Assembly: GCA_002205965.3 (NCBI GenBank)
Contig: NADL03000654.1
Location: 1 to 64,000 of the forward strand
DNA: 64,000 bases
From: Kappaphycus alvarezii
Taxonomy: Eukaryota > Rhodophyta > Florideophyceae > Gigartinales > Solieriaceae
Reading direction: 5' to 3'
Made by a program: the position numbers and the translations under genes
Shown: piece by piece, positions 21,531-32,938 of the stretch
Position numbering within the stretch: position 1 is the stretch's first letter
Layout: every line of letters starts with the position of its first letter
The notes under the pieces: model-generated
Seen by the model: only the letters and a program-made list of their open reading frames with translations
What the model was told of the DNA's origin: nothing
The model's database searches: none

Positions 21531-22941
21531 AACTCGCTTTGTGTTCGTGCGCAAGCGAAACGACAAAGGACAAGTAGTCAGACACAAGGCAAGACTTGTA
21601 GGCAAAGGTTTTCTGCAGGGTAGTGTTCATCAGACTTTCGCGCCCGTTGTGGACTTCAACAGTGTTCGGACTTGTCTCGCTTTGGCCGTCCAAAGGGGGT
21701 ACTGTTTACAGCAGATGGACGTGCGGAGCGCGTTTCTCCATGGAGAAATTGATGAGGATGTCTACGCGACGGGACCTAAGGGTCTCAAGCTCTGTGACGG
21801 TGACAAGGTCATGAAGCTTAATCGAGGTTTGTATGGCCTCAAACAGGCTGGAAGCCTATGGTACGAGAAATGGTGATTCGTAATGGATAAGATTGGGTTT
21901 ACTGCACTACTTTCTGATACTTGTGTGTACCGTCGTGGTAGGATATGGATCTTAGTTTATGTGGACGATATTATCGTAATGGGTCTGGATAAGAAGGAGG
22001 TGATTCAGGTCAAGAAGGAGCTCACCAAGTACTTCGACGTGAAGGATCTGGGCAGCCTGAGTTCCTTTTTGGGTGTGTCGTTTCATTGGGATGCAAAGGG
22101 GGCATGGATGACACAGGAGCACTACGTGCTGCAGACACTAGAACGGTTTGGGATGTCAACATGTAAGTCAGTTTCGACCCCCATTTGTCAAGGTGCGATG
22201 CGTGACTTTGAAGAAACAAGTGAGGCTGTCAACCAAACGACTTATCAGGAAATAATCGGATGCCTACTATTCATTGCGACGCGGACGAGGCCCGATATCA
22301 GCGCAGCAGTTTCTGTTCTTTGCCGATTTGCGGCAAACCCTTTCAAGTCTCATTTGACGGCACTCAAGCGAGTGATAAGGTATCTACGTGGTACCTCTGA
22401 TTTCGCTCTGCGGCTGTATGGAGATATTGACGAAGTTCTCTCGGCCTTTTGCGGTGCAGATTGGGCCGGGGATAGAAGCGATCGCCGCTCCACCACCGGA
22501 GTCCTTCTCAAGTTTGGAATGACTTCAGTATGCTGGCGTACATTAAAGCAAGGCTCAGTAGCTCTTTCTACTACCGAGACCGAGTATGTGGCAATGAGCT
22601 AGGGAACGTAGCTCATAATTTGGCTTCGTGATCTGTTGCGCCAACTGGATTGCCATCAAAGGATCCCTACAGCACTTCATGAATACAACCAGGGAGCTCT
22701 AGTGTGGAGTGCTAATGGTGTTAGACATGCAAAGCATGTGGCGATTCGAATGAACTTCGTTAAGGAGCAGGTCGATTTTGGGAACATCGAGCCAGTGTAC
22801 TGTCGCACTGAAGATATGACTGCAGATATCCTAACCAAGCCTCTTCTGCGTTTGGCTTTCGAGAAACATAGAGACAGACTTGGAGTAAAGCAGCTTTCGG
22901 ACAAATATCCTCATGATACAAGAGGGGGCGTTGATATCTAA
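21530..22941 (+). pseudogene. Ty1/copia RT-RNase H fragment
   Basis: Copia RT is clear: ARLVGKGFLQGSVHQTFAPV, QQMDVRSAFLHGEIDEDVY, LNRGLYGLKQAGSLWYEKW, then (after a TGA at 21874) an intact LVYVDDIIVMG and TRPDISAAVSVLCRF. RNase H follows: DWAGDRSDRRSTTGVLLKFG and LSTTETEYVAMS, a stop at 22600, and the end KHVAIRMNFVKEQVDFG and ADILTKPLLRLAFEKHRDRL. Gag, protease and integrase are absent. The left junction near 21530 enters the acidic ORF of the G2 LTR, so the fragment was either inserted truncated or cut later. Confidence 0.9.
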
Positions 22942-23283
22942 ATGATATCTCGGTACATCATTCGGAACTTCGATGTAGGATTTATCTCTTCTCACATTCT
23001 GATGTATTTGTGTCTCTCATTTTTATGTATTTTGATATTGCTTGTATCACTTTGTGGGTGAATTGATTTGGTCCTTTGCGCTTGTGGCTTTGTTTTCTCC
23101 TATTCCAAGAAGGACTTGTACTGTGCACGTTCAAGAGTTGGACATTCTGAGGCCTTTGTTGAATAAGGATTAGATACTTTCGTATCGTGCGGTTTTCAGC
23201 AGATGATAGTCAGTTTAGCTCGTATATGTGTGGCTTAACGGTGATCTCCAACCATTTTGTGGTTGTCGTTAACTGTTTCTTCA
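22931..23283 (+). repeat. Candidate copia 3' LTR
   Basis: A purine tract (CAAGAGGGGGCG) ends at about 22930, directly before TTGATATCTAAATG, as at a copia PPT-LTR junction. The next 350 bases are T-rich and non-coding, and end GTTTCTTCA. There is no second copy in the window to confirm the ends. Confidence 0.4.
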
Positions 23284-23403
23284 GGGTCGGTTCAGGTAGG
23301 TTTCATCGATCCAGCTTGTACATAAGGAAAATGTCGAGCAGGTGAGTAAAGAGGAGGATACGAACACGATTTTTTGTCAGACCCCTTCCCATCGCTACCT
23401 CTT

Positions 23404-24144
23404 TCAACGAGAACTACGCGAGCTGACCCAAGCATCCGCCACTTGTTGACCAAAGTACTGAGGCTCGGCTCGAACACCGCTTGTCCCGCCCCGTTGGACT
23501 ATGCTGATGGCCTCATCGAGGCGAGGATAGAGTCTCCTAGCGGCGAAGTAGGCGGCTGATAGCGATGCCAATCGACACTGGCGCTGAACCAGTGCGTTGG
23601 AATTGCTGGGGTTGCGAAAAGGCATCCGTAGTTCACGAACCACTTGTTCAGCAACCTGACGAAGCCTCTCTTGGGTTCTGCCCTTGATCTTAGGATCGAA
23701 CCGGTTGGTGCGTAGGGCGTAGGCATCGTGAGCAGAGAAGAAAATGATGGCCATGGCACGGGAGGTGCGAGTAGGCCCACCGTGCTCTGGAGACGGATCT
23801 CGGCTTCCAGCGGGGGGAGTGTAGTCGAGTTGTATGATATTGGCGGTGAGGTGGCCAACACCCTCGATGGATATGGGCCTTTGGCAGGTGCCTAGAGGGT
23901 TTCCGACCGTGCAGACGAAACCGGCGTTGCAGTCAGAGATGGAGAAACATTGCTGACCTACGGTACCCCTGCCGATTTTGGGGCGCAGAACTGGGCTGAG
24001 GGGAGACCGTGCACTTGAACATGGGATGCCTGATGCCGTTGGGAAGGTCAGGAGAAGAGAGATAATAAGCTTGATGAAGAATAAAACGTGATTCATCTCA
24101 GGTAGCGTAGCGGTGGACCCAGTAGATTGACAAGAGGGAAGCAA
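23404..24144 (-). pseudogene. Vanadium-dependent haloperoxidase-like gene, N-terminal fragment
   Basis: The open frame has a good signal peptide if translation starts at the internal Met (24094-24096): MNHVLFFIKLIISLLLTFPT. A short cysteine-rich segment follows (CFSISDCNAGFVCTVGNPLG), then IIQLDYTPPAG and GGPTRTSRAMAIIFFSAHDA, which resembles the N-terminal helices of vanadium haloperoxidases of the algal and bacterial type. These enzymes oxidise bromide or iodide with peroxide and are often extracellular. Family members are usually 500-700 residues, with the vanadate-binding Lys, Arg and His residues in the C-terminal half. This frame stops after about 230 residues (VADAWVSSRSSR), next to the copia fragment. 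It is therefore a truncated gene, or the first exon of one. The assignment rests on motif memory only. Confidence 0.55.
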
Positions 24145-24265
24145 TACGAAAACGGCTTCAACCTTGCTTCTCTGTTTGTTCCGAGAAAGTACGAAGATGA
24201 ACGAGTGCGAATTCTCGGGTTGGGATGATCGAGTAAGTAGGCGGAAGACGAACGCTGACGGAAGC

Positions 24266-24280
24266 CTCCTTTAATAGACG
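24266..24280 (-). promoter_or_regulatory. Possible TATA box upstream of the haloperoxidase fragment
   Basis: The minus strand reads GTCTATTAAAGGAGG, about 130 bases upstream of the first ATG (24144) and 175 upstream of the signal-peptide ATG. It is only a weak match, and nothing else supports it. The rest of 24145-24815 shows no convincing coding sequence. Confidence 0.25.
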
Positions 24281-24836
24281 ACGTGTATCGTGTGGTGTGC
24301 TGAGCGGCATGTTTCAAACGGCATGCGGTATGCAGCCCCGCAGCGATGAAAGGATGTAAACTAACTGGGGGTGATGGAGAGAGGTTGCGGTGGAGCAATG
24401 TTGATTTACCTAATGCATTGGTGGACTGTTTACAGGCGCCGTGAGCTGCGGCTGGAGAATGGTAGAGCAGGTATCTGTGCAAGGAAGCGTCTGAAGGTAT
24501 CAGACGCGGGTACAGAAGGGCAGCGCGCTTTGTTGATAGAGAAGAAATGAGCACTGTGGTTTCCACAGCATTGGTTGATAGTTGAGCAGTGTGCAATAGA
24601 ACCTGGCCGGATGGACGGATAGGTGTTTAAGTGGAGGAAGTTGGTGGAGAAGATGACTGTACTGGTTTTGTTGCGCGATTCTTGAAAGTGCTATAACTTA
24701 ATTCAGTACCTAAGCTCTCCTCACTTCGCCGAAAAATCCAGGCAGATCTGCTGGAGAGAGACTGGGAAAGGGAAAGGGAGGGTTCATTTACAGTAATGGA
24801 GATGTCGACTAGAACCCGCAAGCTGGCTGTCAAGGC

Positions 24837-25662
24837 AATGTAAAATTCATTGCTGTAAGAGAAAGATGTGGCGTGCGCAAGATGAATATGCAGCTCTACC
24901 TAGTTAGCGACACTTCATGGCATACATTACGTGCGGCAAAGCAATCCTGCGACCGCAGACATTGGTGCCCCTCGTGCAACAAGGGAAGCCCTTTGTTGTT
25001 ACACTGTTTAAACTGTGAGGCCCGTTGTGTCCCGAAGGGTTTGGGATGGTGAGTACAGTACACGTGCGATATGAGAAGGCAGATATTATTGGTCTCAGGT
25101 GTGTTCACTACGTCATTGAATGCTGTAGTTATTCTCAAGCTACTGCTTAGCCACGTGACGCAGTCAAACAGTTCCAAAATTATGAAATATGATTCGAGCT
25201 CATTTGCTTGTAACAGCAGACCTGGTCACCACGGGAAGCGTTCTACCAAGCTGGGGCTATACAACAACGAGCCCGTAACCAGCACGTTGTCTTCTTCTCA
25301 AGTATGAAACCAGAGGCAGCAGATCCCAACAATACACCTCGCTAACAGCAGGGCCTTCGCCCGTGCGCGGGGGTCGTATCTCTGATATTCCGCTGAACAC
25401 GCTCATCATGTTTTTCCAACCGGCTCGAGTCTTATTCCACTTCCACGACCGCCACAGTTTCTTCGCCCCTTTTGACCTCTTCACTTTCATCCCACACAAG
25501 CTTACTGGGGTATTAGCTAGCTTATCTGTTACAGTAAAAGGACCCCCCGTTGTCCCCTCACACTTCAATCCCCGTTTGCATGTACAAGCTTCGCAGCGCG
25601 TACTACCTCGTGAATATTACAGGTTCCATTTCCGGTACTGTGAGCAGAGACTACACATACGG
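24837..25662 (+). mobile_element. 826-base insert of unknown type inside repeat U
   Basis: Copy 1 of U reads GGCTGTCAAAAGCTTG without a break. Here it reads GCTGTCAA, then GGCAATGTAAAATTC ... CATACGGCG, then CAAAAGCTTG, so a three-base duplication (CAA) is possible. I see no clear terminal inverted repeats and no convincing ORF. It could be a non-autonomous DNA transposon or another repeat. Confidence 0.45.
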
Positions 25663-26106
25663 CGCAAAAGCTTGTGATTGGTGTGCGTAAAAGTGGACAG
25701 GGTGAGTAAACTGCAGCGTAAACTCTCTTCCGTATATGTCTGACCACCGGAAAAAGATGCCACATTTGTTCTATTTTGAAATAGGACGGTGTGTGCCGGG
25801 AGGGGCACTATTGAGGTTTGTTTCTTCAGTGGGTTATTGCGTGTGAGGGGAAAGGTTTAGGTGTTTTACTTTTGGGAAGATATATCCAATCGTGTGAGTG
25901 ATCGGTGGTGGCATAGAAGAAGGCCGAGCTCGCTCAGCGTCTGCAGAGCGCGATATAGTTGACTGGTGCAGAGAAAACAGTGATCGAAAGGACCATTTAG
26001 ACCCTGGAATTCCTGACAACACGCTTCGTCGATGTAGTTAGCGGATAGAAGGGTCTCACGAGCCGAGGTAAGATGACAATATCTTTTTAAGAGTAACGTC
26101 AACATC

Positions 26107-26778
26107 GTTGGTGGTAGATCTTTATTTGTCATACAATGTCGCACAGAGGCGTGCGGAGGGTATTTATAAATTAACTACGGATGCGGGCGGCGGGTAGAAA
26201 CTTGTCGCGCCTGCATTATTTGGAGACTAAATGCAAAACGGGTAACGAAGTCGCGGAGCTCCTGATGAGGGGAGGAACCGCGACGAGAAGCAGCGAAGGA
26301 AGCAAGGCGGCGGAAAAAAGCCTTACCGTCGTCGCCCAAGGCGCCATAGATATCAATCCCGACGGGGGAGAGGAGGATATCGTTTCGGTTGCAGTAAGTG
26401 CCGTAATGACGATGTTTCTCGCGCTCTGCGAGTGTCGCGGCGGCGCCGGCAGTAACCGTACTTGGCGAAATGTGGCGGCGTGCGGAGGGGTGGGCAACAG
26501 TAACGTCGACGGCTATATCGGTACTGTGAAGCCCGTATGCAGCGGGTATGTAGATATCCATTCGTAGCACGGGGGACTCCGAATGCCCAGATGAGTCGGG
26601 AACCTGGTGGAGGAGCGGATGTTCGACGAGGGCGACGATCCCAACTTCCTTGCAGTAGCGGGTAAGAACGTTGCGGAGGATGTGGTGACGACGAGTCATC
26701 CCGTCTTCGTATTTGCAGGTCAACGCGTGTTGACCACTTGGATCTAAGACGGGTGCGATGTCGGCCGAGCGGACATCG
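26107..26778 (-). mobile_element. LINE B 3' end, copy B1
   Basis: The endonuclease part of a minus-strand LINE, 5' truncated at about 26771. The frame 26175-26723 reads HHILRNVLTRYCKEVGIVAL, DIAVDVTVAHPSARRH and AFFRRLASFAASRRGSSP, ending QARQVSTRRPHP. On the minus strand the 3' end reads AATAAAGATCTACCACC. It lies in repeat U with ACATCGTT on its left and two tandem ACATCGTT on its right. The frame is open, but the RT is missing. Confidence 0.85.
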
Positions 26779-26851
26779 TTACATCGTTAGAGGCGAAAGG
26801 GATATACACTACAGTACAGTACTTGGAAGTTAGCACCCAATGGCAGGCAGT

Positions 26852-28480
26852 GTGGTGGTAGATCTTTATTTGTCATACAATGTCGCACAGAGGCGTGCGG
26901 AGGGTATTTATAAATTAACTACGGATGCGGGCGGCGGGTAGAAACTTGTCGCGCCTGCATTATTTGGAGACTAAATGCAAAACGGGTAACGAAGTCGCGG
27001 AGCTCCTGTGAGGGGAGGAACCGCGACGAGAAGCAGCGAAGGAAGCAAGGCGGCGGAAAAAAGCCTTACCGTCGTCGCCCAAGGCGCCATAGATATCAAT
27101 CCCGACGGGGGAGAGGAGGATATCGTTTCGGTTGCAGTAAGTGCCGTAATGACGATGTTTCTCGCGCTCTGCGAGTGTCGCGGCGGCGCCGGCAGTAACC
27201 GTACTTGGCGAAATGTGGCGGCGTGCGGAGGGGTGGGCAACAGTAACGTCGACGGCTATATCGGTACTGTGAAGCCCGTATGCAGCGGGTATGTAATATC
27301 CATTCGTAGCACGGGGGACTCCGAATGCCCAGATGAGTCGGGAACCTGGTGGAGGAGCGGATGTTCGACGAGGGCGACGATCCCAACTTCCTTGCAGTAG
27401 CGGGCAAGAACGTTGCGGAGGATGTGGTGACGACGAGTCATCCGTCTTCGTATTTGCAGGTCAACGCGTGTTGACCACTTGGATCTAAGACGGGTGCGAT
27501 GTCGGCCGAGCGGCGGGAGCAGACCGGACAGCGAGTAGATCCAGGGAATAGCGCGATGCCGAGACGTAGAGCCAGAGCGACTTTCCAGGCGGAAGAGGAC
27601 ATGTACGTACCGCGGTGGGGGTGAGGAAGCGAAGAGAAAACAGTCGATGCGGAGGATGTGCGCACGGAGAGGAGCCGTGCTCGGTCGTGGGCTGCCGCGG
27701 ACGAGAACAAGCTATCGGACTTCGATAGCATGAGTTCAGTTGTGATCGCAGACTGGAGCCTTTCGCCGGGGACCGGCGATGAACAACGCTCGAAAAGAGC
27801 CGTAGCTGTAAGCGACGAAGACAGCTGCGGGTGGCGGGAGGATAAGAGCGAGATGGCAGACCGAGGGATCTCTTCCAAGTGGCGGTCCTGGGAAAGGGTA
27901 AGCAGGTCGGAGATAAGTCGAAAAGAATCAATTACAGATGCTGCGTATGCAGCCTCGGTAATGTCTGAAGTTTGCAGGAGACCTAGACCGCCCATTGAGA
28001 AGGGGAGAGAGGCTTGGAGCCAGGCTCGCTCTGGACAGGGCAGCTGCAATTGGTGGAACGCTTCCCTCTGCTTCTGATCGAAGCTAGCGGCGAGAACCGC
28101 AGATTGAGTGGAGGGAAGCGTACGCAGCAAGTGCATGACCTTGGAGGCGTTCGCGCAGAAGCGGTGTAAGTGGAAAGCCAATTGAGCATCATCCAAGTCT
28201 CGAAGGGATTGGAAGATGCGGTCAACTTCGTTTTGGCGGCCTGCGAAAAATTGGGAAACAAAAGCGTCCGAGCCAATCGGGGAGTGTAGCGAATGAATGA
28301 TTGAGAAATTAAAGTCTCGAGTGGAGGCCACATGACACCGGAGACGCAACTCCAGTTTTTGGTGTTCCTTAGAAATGATAAATGATACCACTGTATTGCA
28401 CACAAAAGAGCCTCCTGAGGCACGGAACGGAACGGGAAATCTTTACGAGTTGTAAGGCACGAGAGTGTGCGGAAAGCATT
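26852..28480 (-). mobile_element. LINE B, copy B2, 5' truncated
   Basis: Nearly identical to B1 over its last 660 bases, then extends further 5' through the zinc knuckle and RT thumb. The 3' end lies only 74 bases from the 5' end of B1. The 5' end is lost near 28403-28480, before the RT catalytic motifs. Confidence 0.85.
27438..28403 (-). pseudogene. LINE B RT C-terminus and zinc knuckle (B2)
   Basis: The frame carries VSQFFAGRQNEVDRIFQSLR, RFCANASKVMHLLRTLPST, SMGGLGLLQTSDITEAAYAA and the knuckle CPVCSRRSADI ... GQHALTC (C-x2-C then H-x4-C). The endonuclease follows in the next frame (26852-27441), shifted by small deletions relative to B1. The knuckle and endonuclease would bind and nick the target DNA. 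The RT palm is not present in this copy. Confidence 0.8.
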
Positions 28481-28552
28481 CATGATGCACAGCGAACCGT
28501 ATTCTCCCTGCTTCCTTTCATGGCCCCCTTTAATGACAGATGTAATAAATGT

Positions 28553-28760
28553 AACAGACTAGACGGCTTCTTCCTGTTGGTATTGATGTGTTCGGTGCCC
28601 TTGGGGCCGAGGGCGCGACTTTCTTCCGGCGCCTTTCTACGTTCGCTGCTGCCCGTCGAGGCACCACTCCCCAATGGGAGCTGCACCTCCTACTCACGCG
28701 CTTTGTGTTCTGCTTGCATGGGTTGCAAGCGCGTCAAGTTCTTACCAGATGCATTTCCGA
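28553..28760 (+). pseudogene. Diverged LINE B-like C-terminus
   Basis: The plus strand reads LPVGIDVFGALGAEGATFFR, RLSTFAAARRGTTPQWELHL and LQARQVLTRCISD, then TAG. It aligns with the LINE B end (LSPVGIDIYGALGDDGKAFF ... QARQVSTRRPHP). It is an old relic or another family, on the strand opposite to its neighbour B2. The stretch 28761-29555 that follows shows nothing I can support. Confidence 0.6.
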
Positions 28761-29555
28761 TTAGTTCCTCTCTCATCCCCCTTCGCATGTTAGTTTCTCT
28801 GTAATCCCCCTCAGCATGTTCTCCCACATGCTTTTTCCACATCCCGTAAAGATTACACACACACAGATTAGGGTTCTTCTCATCCCAGAACTACATGCTT
28901 TTCTGCAATTCCCCCCCCCGCTGGAAGTGTCAGACGAGGTAAACTACCCCATCATTTGCCCCTTCTGTAATTCGGAACAGCCACCTACATCTTTCAATAG
29001 AAAAGCACGCAAACATTTCCCACTTCTGTAACACAACTATGCGGCGCCCTGGAATTGAGCCGGCCCTGTATGGAATGTCATTTAGTGTTCCCTATCAGTG
29101 ACGACTTATCCCGCACAACGCACCAGCGCCGTGGATACAACCGAACACATCTTCCGTGCATTGAAATAACCCAAACATTCCCCCTGTGTAGCTGTCTGCA
29201 ATCCCACAATTTCATATGTAGTAGCCTCTGGGACATGCGTGAGAGCAGAGCTCCTTGGTTGCGATCGTGCAGAGACGCAAAGATGCAAGCATCTGTAAGT
29301 CCCCAAAATCATGACAATGGGGCTCTGAGCTGCGAAAGAGGGCAAAGATGAGAAATCCGTTTCTTGCAGGGAAAGCGGGGGTTGGTTGAGTGCGATGAAA
29401 AAGGATTGAAGCCCTAGGGACCTATGCAGTACAGCGATGTCAAGGGAGGGTTCACTATTGGCGCTAAAGTTTAGCAGACCCTCCCTTGGGGAAAGGGTGG
29501 GTTGTTTTATTTTGAAACACATTGTGACTGTTATCCGTCGTCGTAGTCAACTATG

Positions 29556-30240
29556 TGATGAAGAAAAATCGCCAAGTGAAGAGATCCCCTGAACCAATTA
29601 CCTCTAAGAGCTTTTGCGAGCGAAAAGTGCTATCATGTTATAGTTGAACAAACACAGATTGTTGGGTAAGGACGACTTTGCAGGGAGCTTCAAGTGAGAA
29701 TAGAAATGTCAGGGTCTATCATCTATGCTCTGTGGGCAGCGTAAAGGAAACGTCTCTCAGGCCTGACGCCGCCTCTCAACTTCCCAACTATTTGGTACTA
29801 GACTCAGAGTGGTCTTCCAACTTCCTTGACCTCTCCAAGAGGAAACAGTTTACCCGGCTCTATTAGACTTTTCGGCTAACCGTAAAGTCTCAAACAAGCG
29901 TACTCATTACCATGGATGCACAAAAACAAATCATGTGGATGGTAAAGACTAACCAGAAGATAATTTCACAATTAATATCTTTTTGTCCTCCTCACAATCA
30001 CTCTCTCCGAGGTCAGCACCAAAAAATCGTGCCAAATGTCAACATCTCCAGTACCATTGCTACAGGGAGCCTTGAGCGGCTCAGAATGACATATGGTATC
30101 ATCGGACATATTGAGATTCCCCGAACCTTCACCGCGACCCTCAGTCTCGGAATCGAACCTATCCAGAGGGTCCTAGAGTACTATTATGCCCTCAATCTCC
30201 CCTCCTTTTCCTCTATTGAGAAGTAACGACGAAACGACTC
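29556..30240 (-). repeat. Diverged G2-type LTR with acidic-ORF relic
   Basis: The low end (TGATGAAG) and the GAGATCC, GAACCAATTACC and TCTCAACTTCC blocks match the other G2-type LTRs. Above about 29980, minus-strand readings give HSEPLKAPCSNGTGDVDIWH and, one frame away, FFGADLGESDCEEDKK. These match the conserved acidic-ORF tail SSEPFADI...DSMDI and LFGSDLEDKD. This is the oldest of the four copies. Confidence 0.5.
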
Positions 30241-30470
30241 CCGAAAAAATTCCCACTCCATCCTTCCGGCGTACTAATCGTATTCTAACAATACCCTCCT
30301 TTTGATCACTATATTTCATCGCTTTCGGTATAACAGCTCAGCGCCTTGAAGAGTCTTCGGAAGCATATCAACCTCATGTTCTCTCATCATTCGTCGTACC
30401 AACAATGGAAGAACAGAAAAACATAAAAGGCTCTAAGGGGCGAAGTATAAGGAGAGTATTCAAAGATCAA

Positions 30471-30710
30471 CTAGCCACCCGAGCGGCGGGTGGCAACCTG
30501 TCGAGCCTGAATCGATTGGCTGAGATAAATAATTCGTTCCATAAAACTGAAAAGGGGCTTGTTTACTGCGAGGCCACGCAGGGCTGAAAAAAGTGGTACC
30601 TTTAAAGAAGCTTTGTCCGAATACCCAGTTTTTGCTGATTCGTGCATCTTATGCCAATATAATTGCTTGTATCTAGCCAACAATGTTTCATCTTCATTCT
30701 CTGTGGGCAC
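30471..30710 (-). pseudogene. LINE C-terminal fragment, RLE class
   Basis: The minus frame ends IYLSQSIQARQVATRRSGG, matching the LINE B end SLQIMQARQVSTRRPHP. Upstream, ETLLARYKQLYWHKM may correspond to the AEREKHRHYGTYC segment after the endonuclease core. The rest is too diverged to place. 30711-32282 has no coding sequence I can support; it is AT-rich and holds one 48-base motif copy (30998-31045). Confidence 0.4.
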
Positions 30711-32282
30711 GCATCCACAATGCAGTTTCCTAAAAACTTCCGGTCCTCACCACCAAAACCTCAACTGCCTTCTTCATCATCGTCCTCACATGTGGACAGA
30801 ATCCAGAAAAATGATTTTGAAATCAACTCTTCGGCGCCATTTCCTTTCTTAGAGATACTGTTATTTCGAATTTGTCTCTCGGTCAAGACGGGCTTTCTAA
30901 AAATTGCTATCCTTCCCGTGTTATGAAGGAATTTTCCGCACATGACATCCCTCCAGTTCCTATTCAATATCGCTAAAATTTATCCACGGACCATCCAGGG
31001 AAATAAGTCGAATATATCTTCCAAGAATAAAACATCCAAAACTTCTGTCTCCTGTGAAACGCTGTAAACGAGTTCAAACTGCATCAGGCGGACGAAGTTT
31101 TTGTTTTCATAGGGGGGACTTCCCACCCATTTGGCGCTTCTTACATCAACAGATGAAGATATGGCAGGGAGAAGTGTAAGGTGACTGGTTACTCGGATCA
31201 TACCTACATTTGGTCGTGCCTGTCGAGATTTGTCCCCCACTGCCTCTGTTGTGAAAATATTACCGCTTTTCATCAATAAAGTATTCAGTATATCAGAAGC
31301 GAATCAGTTTCTGGCTATAATTGACCCTTTTGAAATCAAGCGTGATTCCAAAGCTCCCTGAATAGTACGGAAATGTTTTGGTTTTTTATGCAAATGAACG
31401 CCAACTGCAGCTGTTGTTTGTAATGCAGTCAGCTTGATGGCTGGCTTGAAGATAATCTTTTAGGGGGCGTAGTTTTTTCCTTTAATTCTGTGGCGGCATA
31501 TTTTTTTGAGTCCATTGTGGTTTTTTTTTGAAACCAGTGGCATAGATTGAATACACCTTTCAAAATTAATCCACCGAAGTCTTTCTCCTTCCCCATATGT
31601 AGCAGCTATTTTGTCAAATTCGGCAAAATATGAAACCGGTTTGTGCCAGTGTTTGCTCGGTCATACTCACTAATGATGATATGAAAGTGCAAGTCTGATG
31701 AAGAAAAATTCTCGCCGCAGGAAAGACCGATTCACTATATTTTTTATTGGGGTCCATGAGCCACTGTTACGGATTCTAGATCATTCGCAGACTAATAACA
31801 CACGTAAAGGAACTCCTGCTTCCTGGGCCAAGTTTCCTCTTTAGAGGTCGATTTAGTTGTCGTGTCACATGTTAATAAAGCACGATTGCCCTCCATTTTC
31901 GCTCCTTATCCTTAGTTTAGAAGCCGAACAAACTACATTTAATGTGGAAAATTGGGTTATTTTAATTTATGAAAGATGTGATAGGCTACTAGAGCGTTTA
32001 CGCAAAATATTTCTGCATTAGATAAGACAAAAATATAATCACAAAAATTAAACGTGGTGAAAAATTCGATGTAAAATGTTACTAAAATTAGGTAAATATG
32101 ACCAGGTAGTGAAACCACCACTGAAATAGTAAATGCAAAATGTGTTCAACGTGCACAAACTTCTCGAAGCAAAATAAAACAGCATTTGAATGCAATCTCT
32201 GAGGCTTTATCTCTGCTATCTAAAGCAAAAATGACAGACGCAAGTTTAAAAAGCTCCCGGAATCCCGTCTCTTCCTTCGAGA

Positions 32283-32684
32283 GTGCATCCAACCCGACCC
32301 TATTTATCAAACCGCGATGTAGTCAATTTCGCGAAAACTATACTTGCTTCTACGCCTTCACCTAAGAAATTTGGTCGTCACACGAAATCTACGAAAGAAG
32401 AAGACCTCAAAATCGCGCGAGAACTTGCAGAATCAATAATACATGTGGCCGGACTTGATTTAATCAAAGTGCTTCTTGGTAAAGCGGCGAAAAGGGAAAT
32501 TAAAAACACCAACTTCTCGCAAAGACGCACCGCAAAAAGTTTTCAAGATCGTCTCAAGATGATTAGAGATGCAATAGTCAGAAACAATGATGCGCAAATA
32601 GGACTATCGCGAAAAGTCAATATTAGCGGAGAAATTAGTTTCCCTTGGAGAGCTAAAGCAAGTTGGCAGACAGTTTCAAGTTAA
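32283..32684 (+). CDS. Hypothetical basic protein next to a worn LTR
   Basis: The 133-residue open frame starts MHPTRPYLSNRDVVNFAKTI and is rich in Lys and Arg (NFSQRRTAKSFQDRLKMIRD). I do not recognise it. Its last codons run into the LTR-like sequence GCAAGTTGGCAGACAG, so the stop lies inside a repeat. It may be a chance frame or a worn internal ORF of a G2-related element. Confidence 0.2.
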   Translation: MHPTRPYLSNRDVVNFAKTILASTPSPKKFGRHTKSTKEEDLKIARELAESIIHVAGLDLIKVLLGKAAKREIKNTNFSQRRTAKSFQDRLKMIRDAIVRNNDAQIGLSRKVNISGEISFPWRAKASWQTVSS

Positions 32685-32938
32685 GTCATAAGTTGTAAAA
32701 AGTTGAAAGTAAACTTCAGACCCGAGAATCATTTTTTCTCTCGCTGGTCCCAAAGCATTAGTTGTAGATCCTGTCCCTTCTATAATTGCTTCTAGCCATC
32801 CCATTTTCGTCCTTACCCACCTACTTTTGTTACCTTCACTATTCCACAGCAGAACTGTTGTCGCTTGCAGCACCTACCTATTGGGGTATTTAGTTCTGAG
32901 TATCTTTTTTCCCGACGACTTAACTCTATCATATGGAT
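32640..32938 (+). repeat. Worn G2-type LTR, R-U5 part
   Basis: In order it keeps GCAAGTTGGCAGAC, AACTTCAGACCCGAGAA, GTAGATCCTGTCCC, TTGTCGCTTGCAGCACC and the end CTCTATCA at 32938, all shared with the LTRs ending at 39742 and 45829. U3 is unrecognisable. 32939-34369 shows nothing coding that I can support. Confidence 0.6.

Larger units (their letters stand above)
24815..26851 (+). repeat. Dispersed repeat U, copy 2, interrupted twice
   Basis: U sequence is found at 24815-24836, 25663-26106 and 26779-26851, in the same order as the unbroken copy at 13222-13748. The gaps hold an 826-base insert and a LINE B 3' end. It carries a second copy of the 48-base motif (25847-25894). Confidence 0.8.

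Noticed and set aside
22677..22904. Minus ORFs inside the copia RNase H
   Set aside because: Antisense shadows of a clear copia reading frame on the plus strand.
24093..24596. 167-residue minus ORF upstream of the haloperoxidase fragment
   Set aside because: No recognisable motif, a frame different from the fragment, and it overlaps the likely 5' UTR and promoter.
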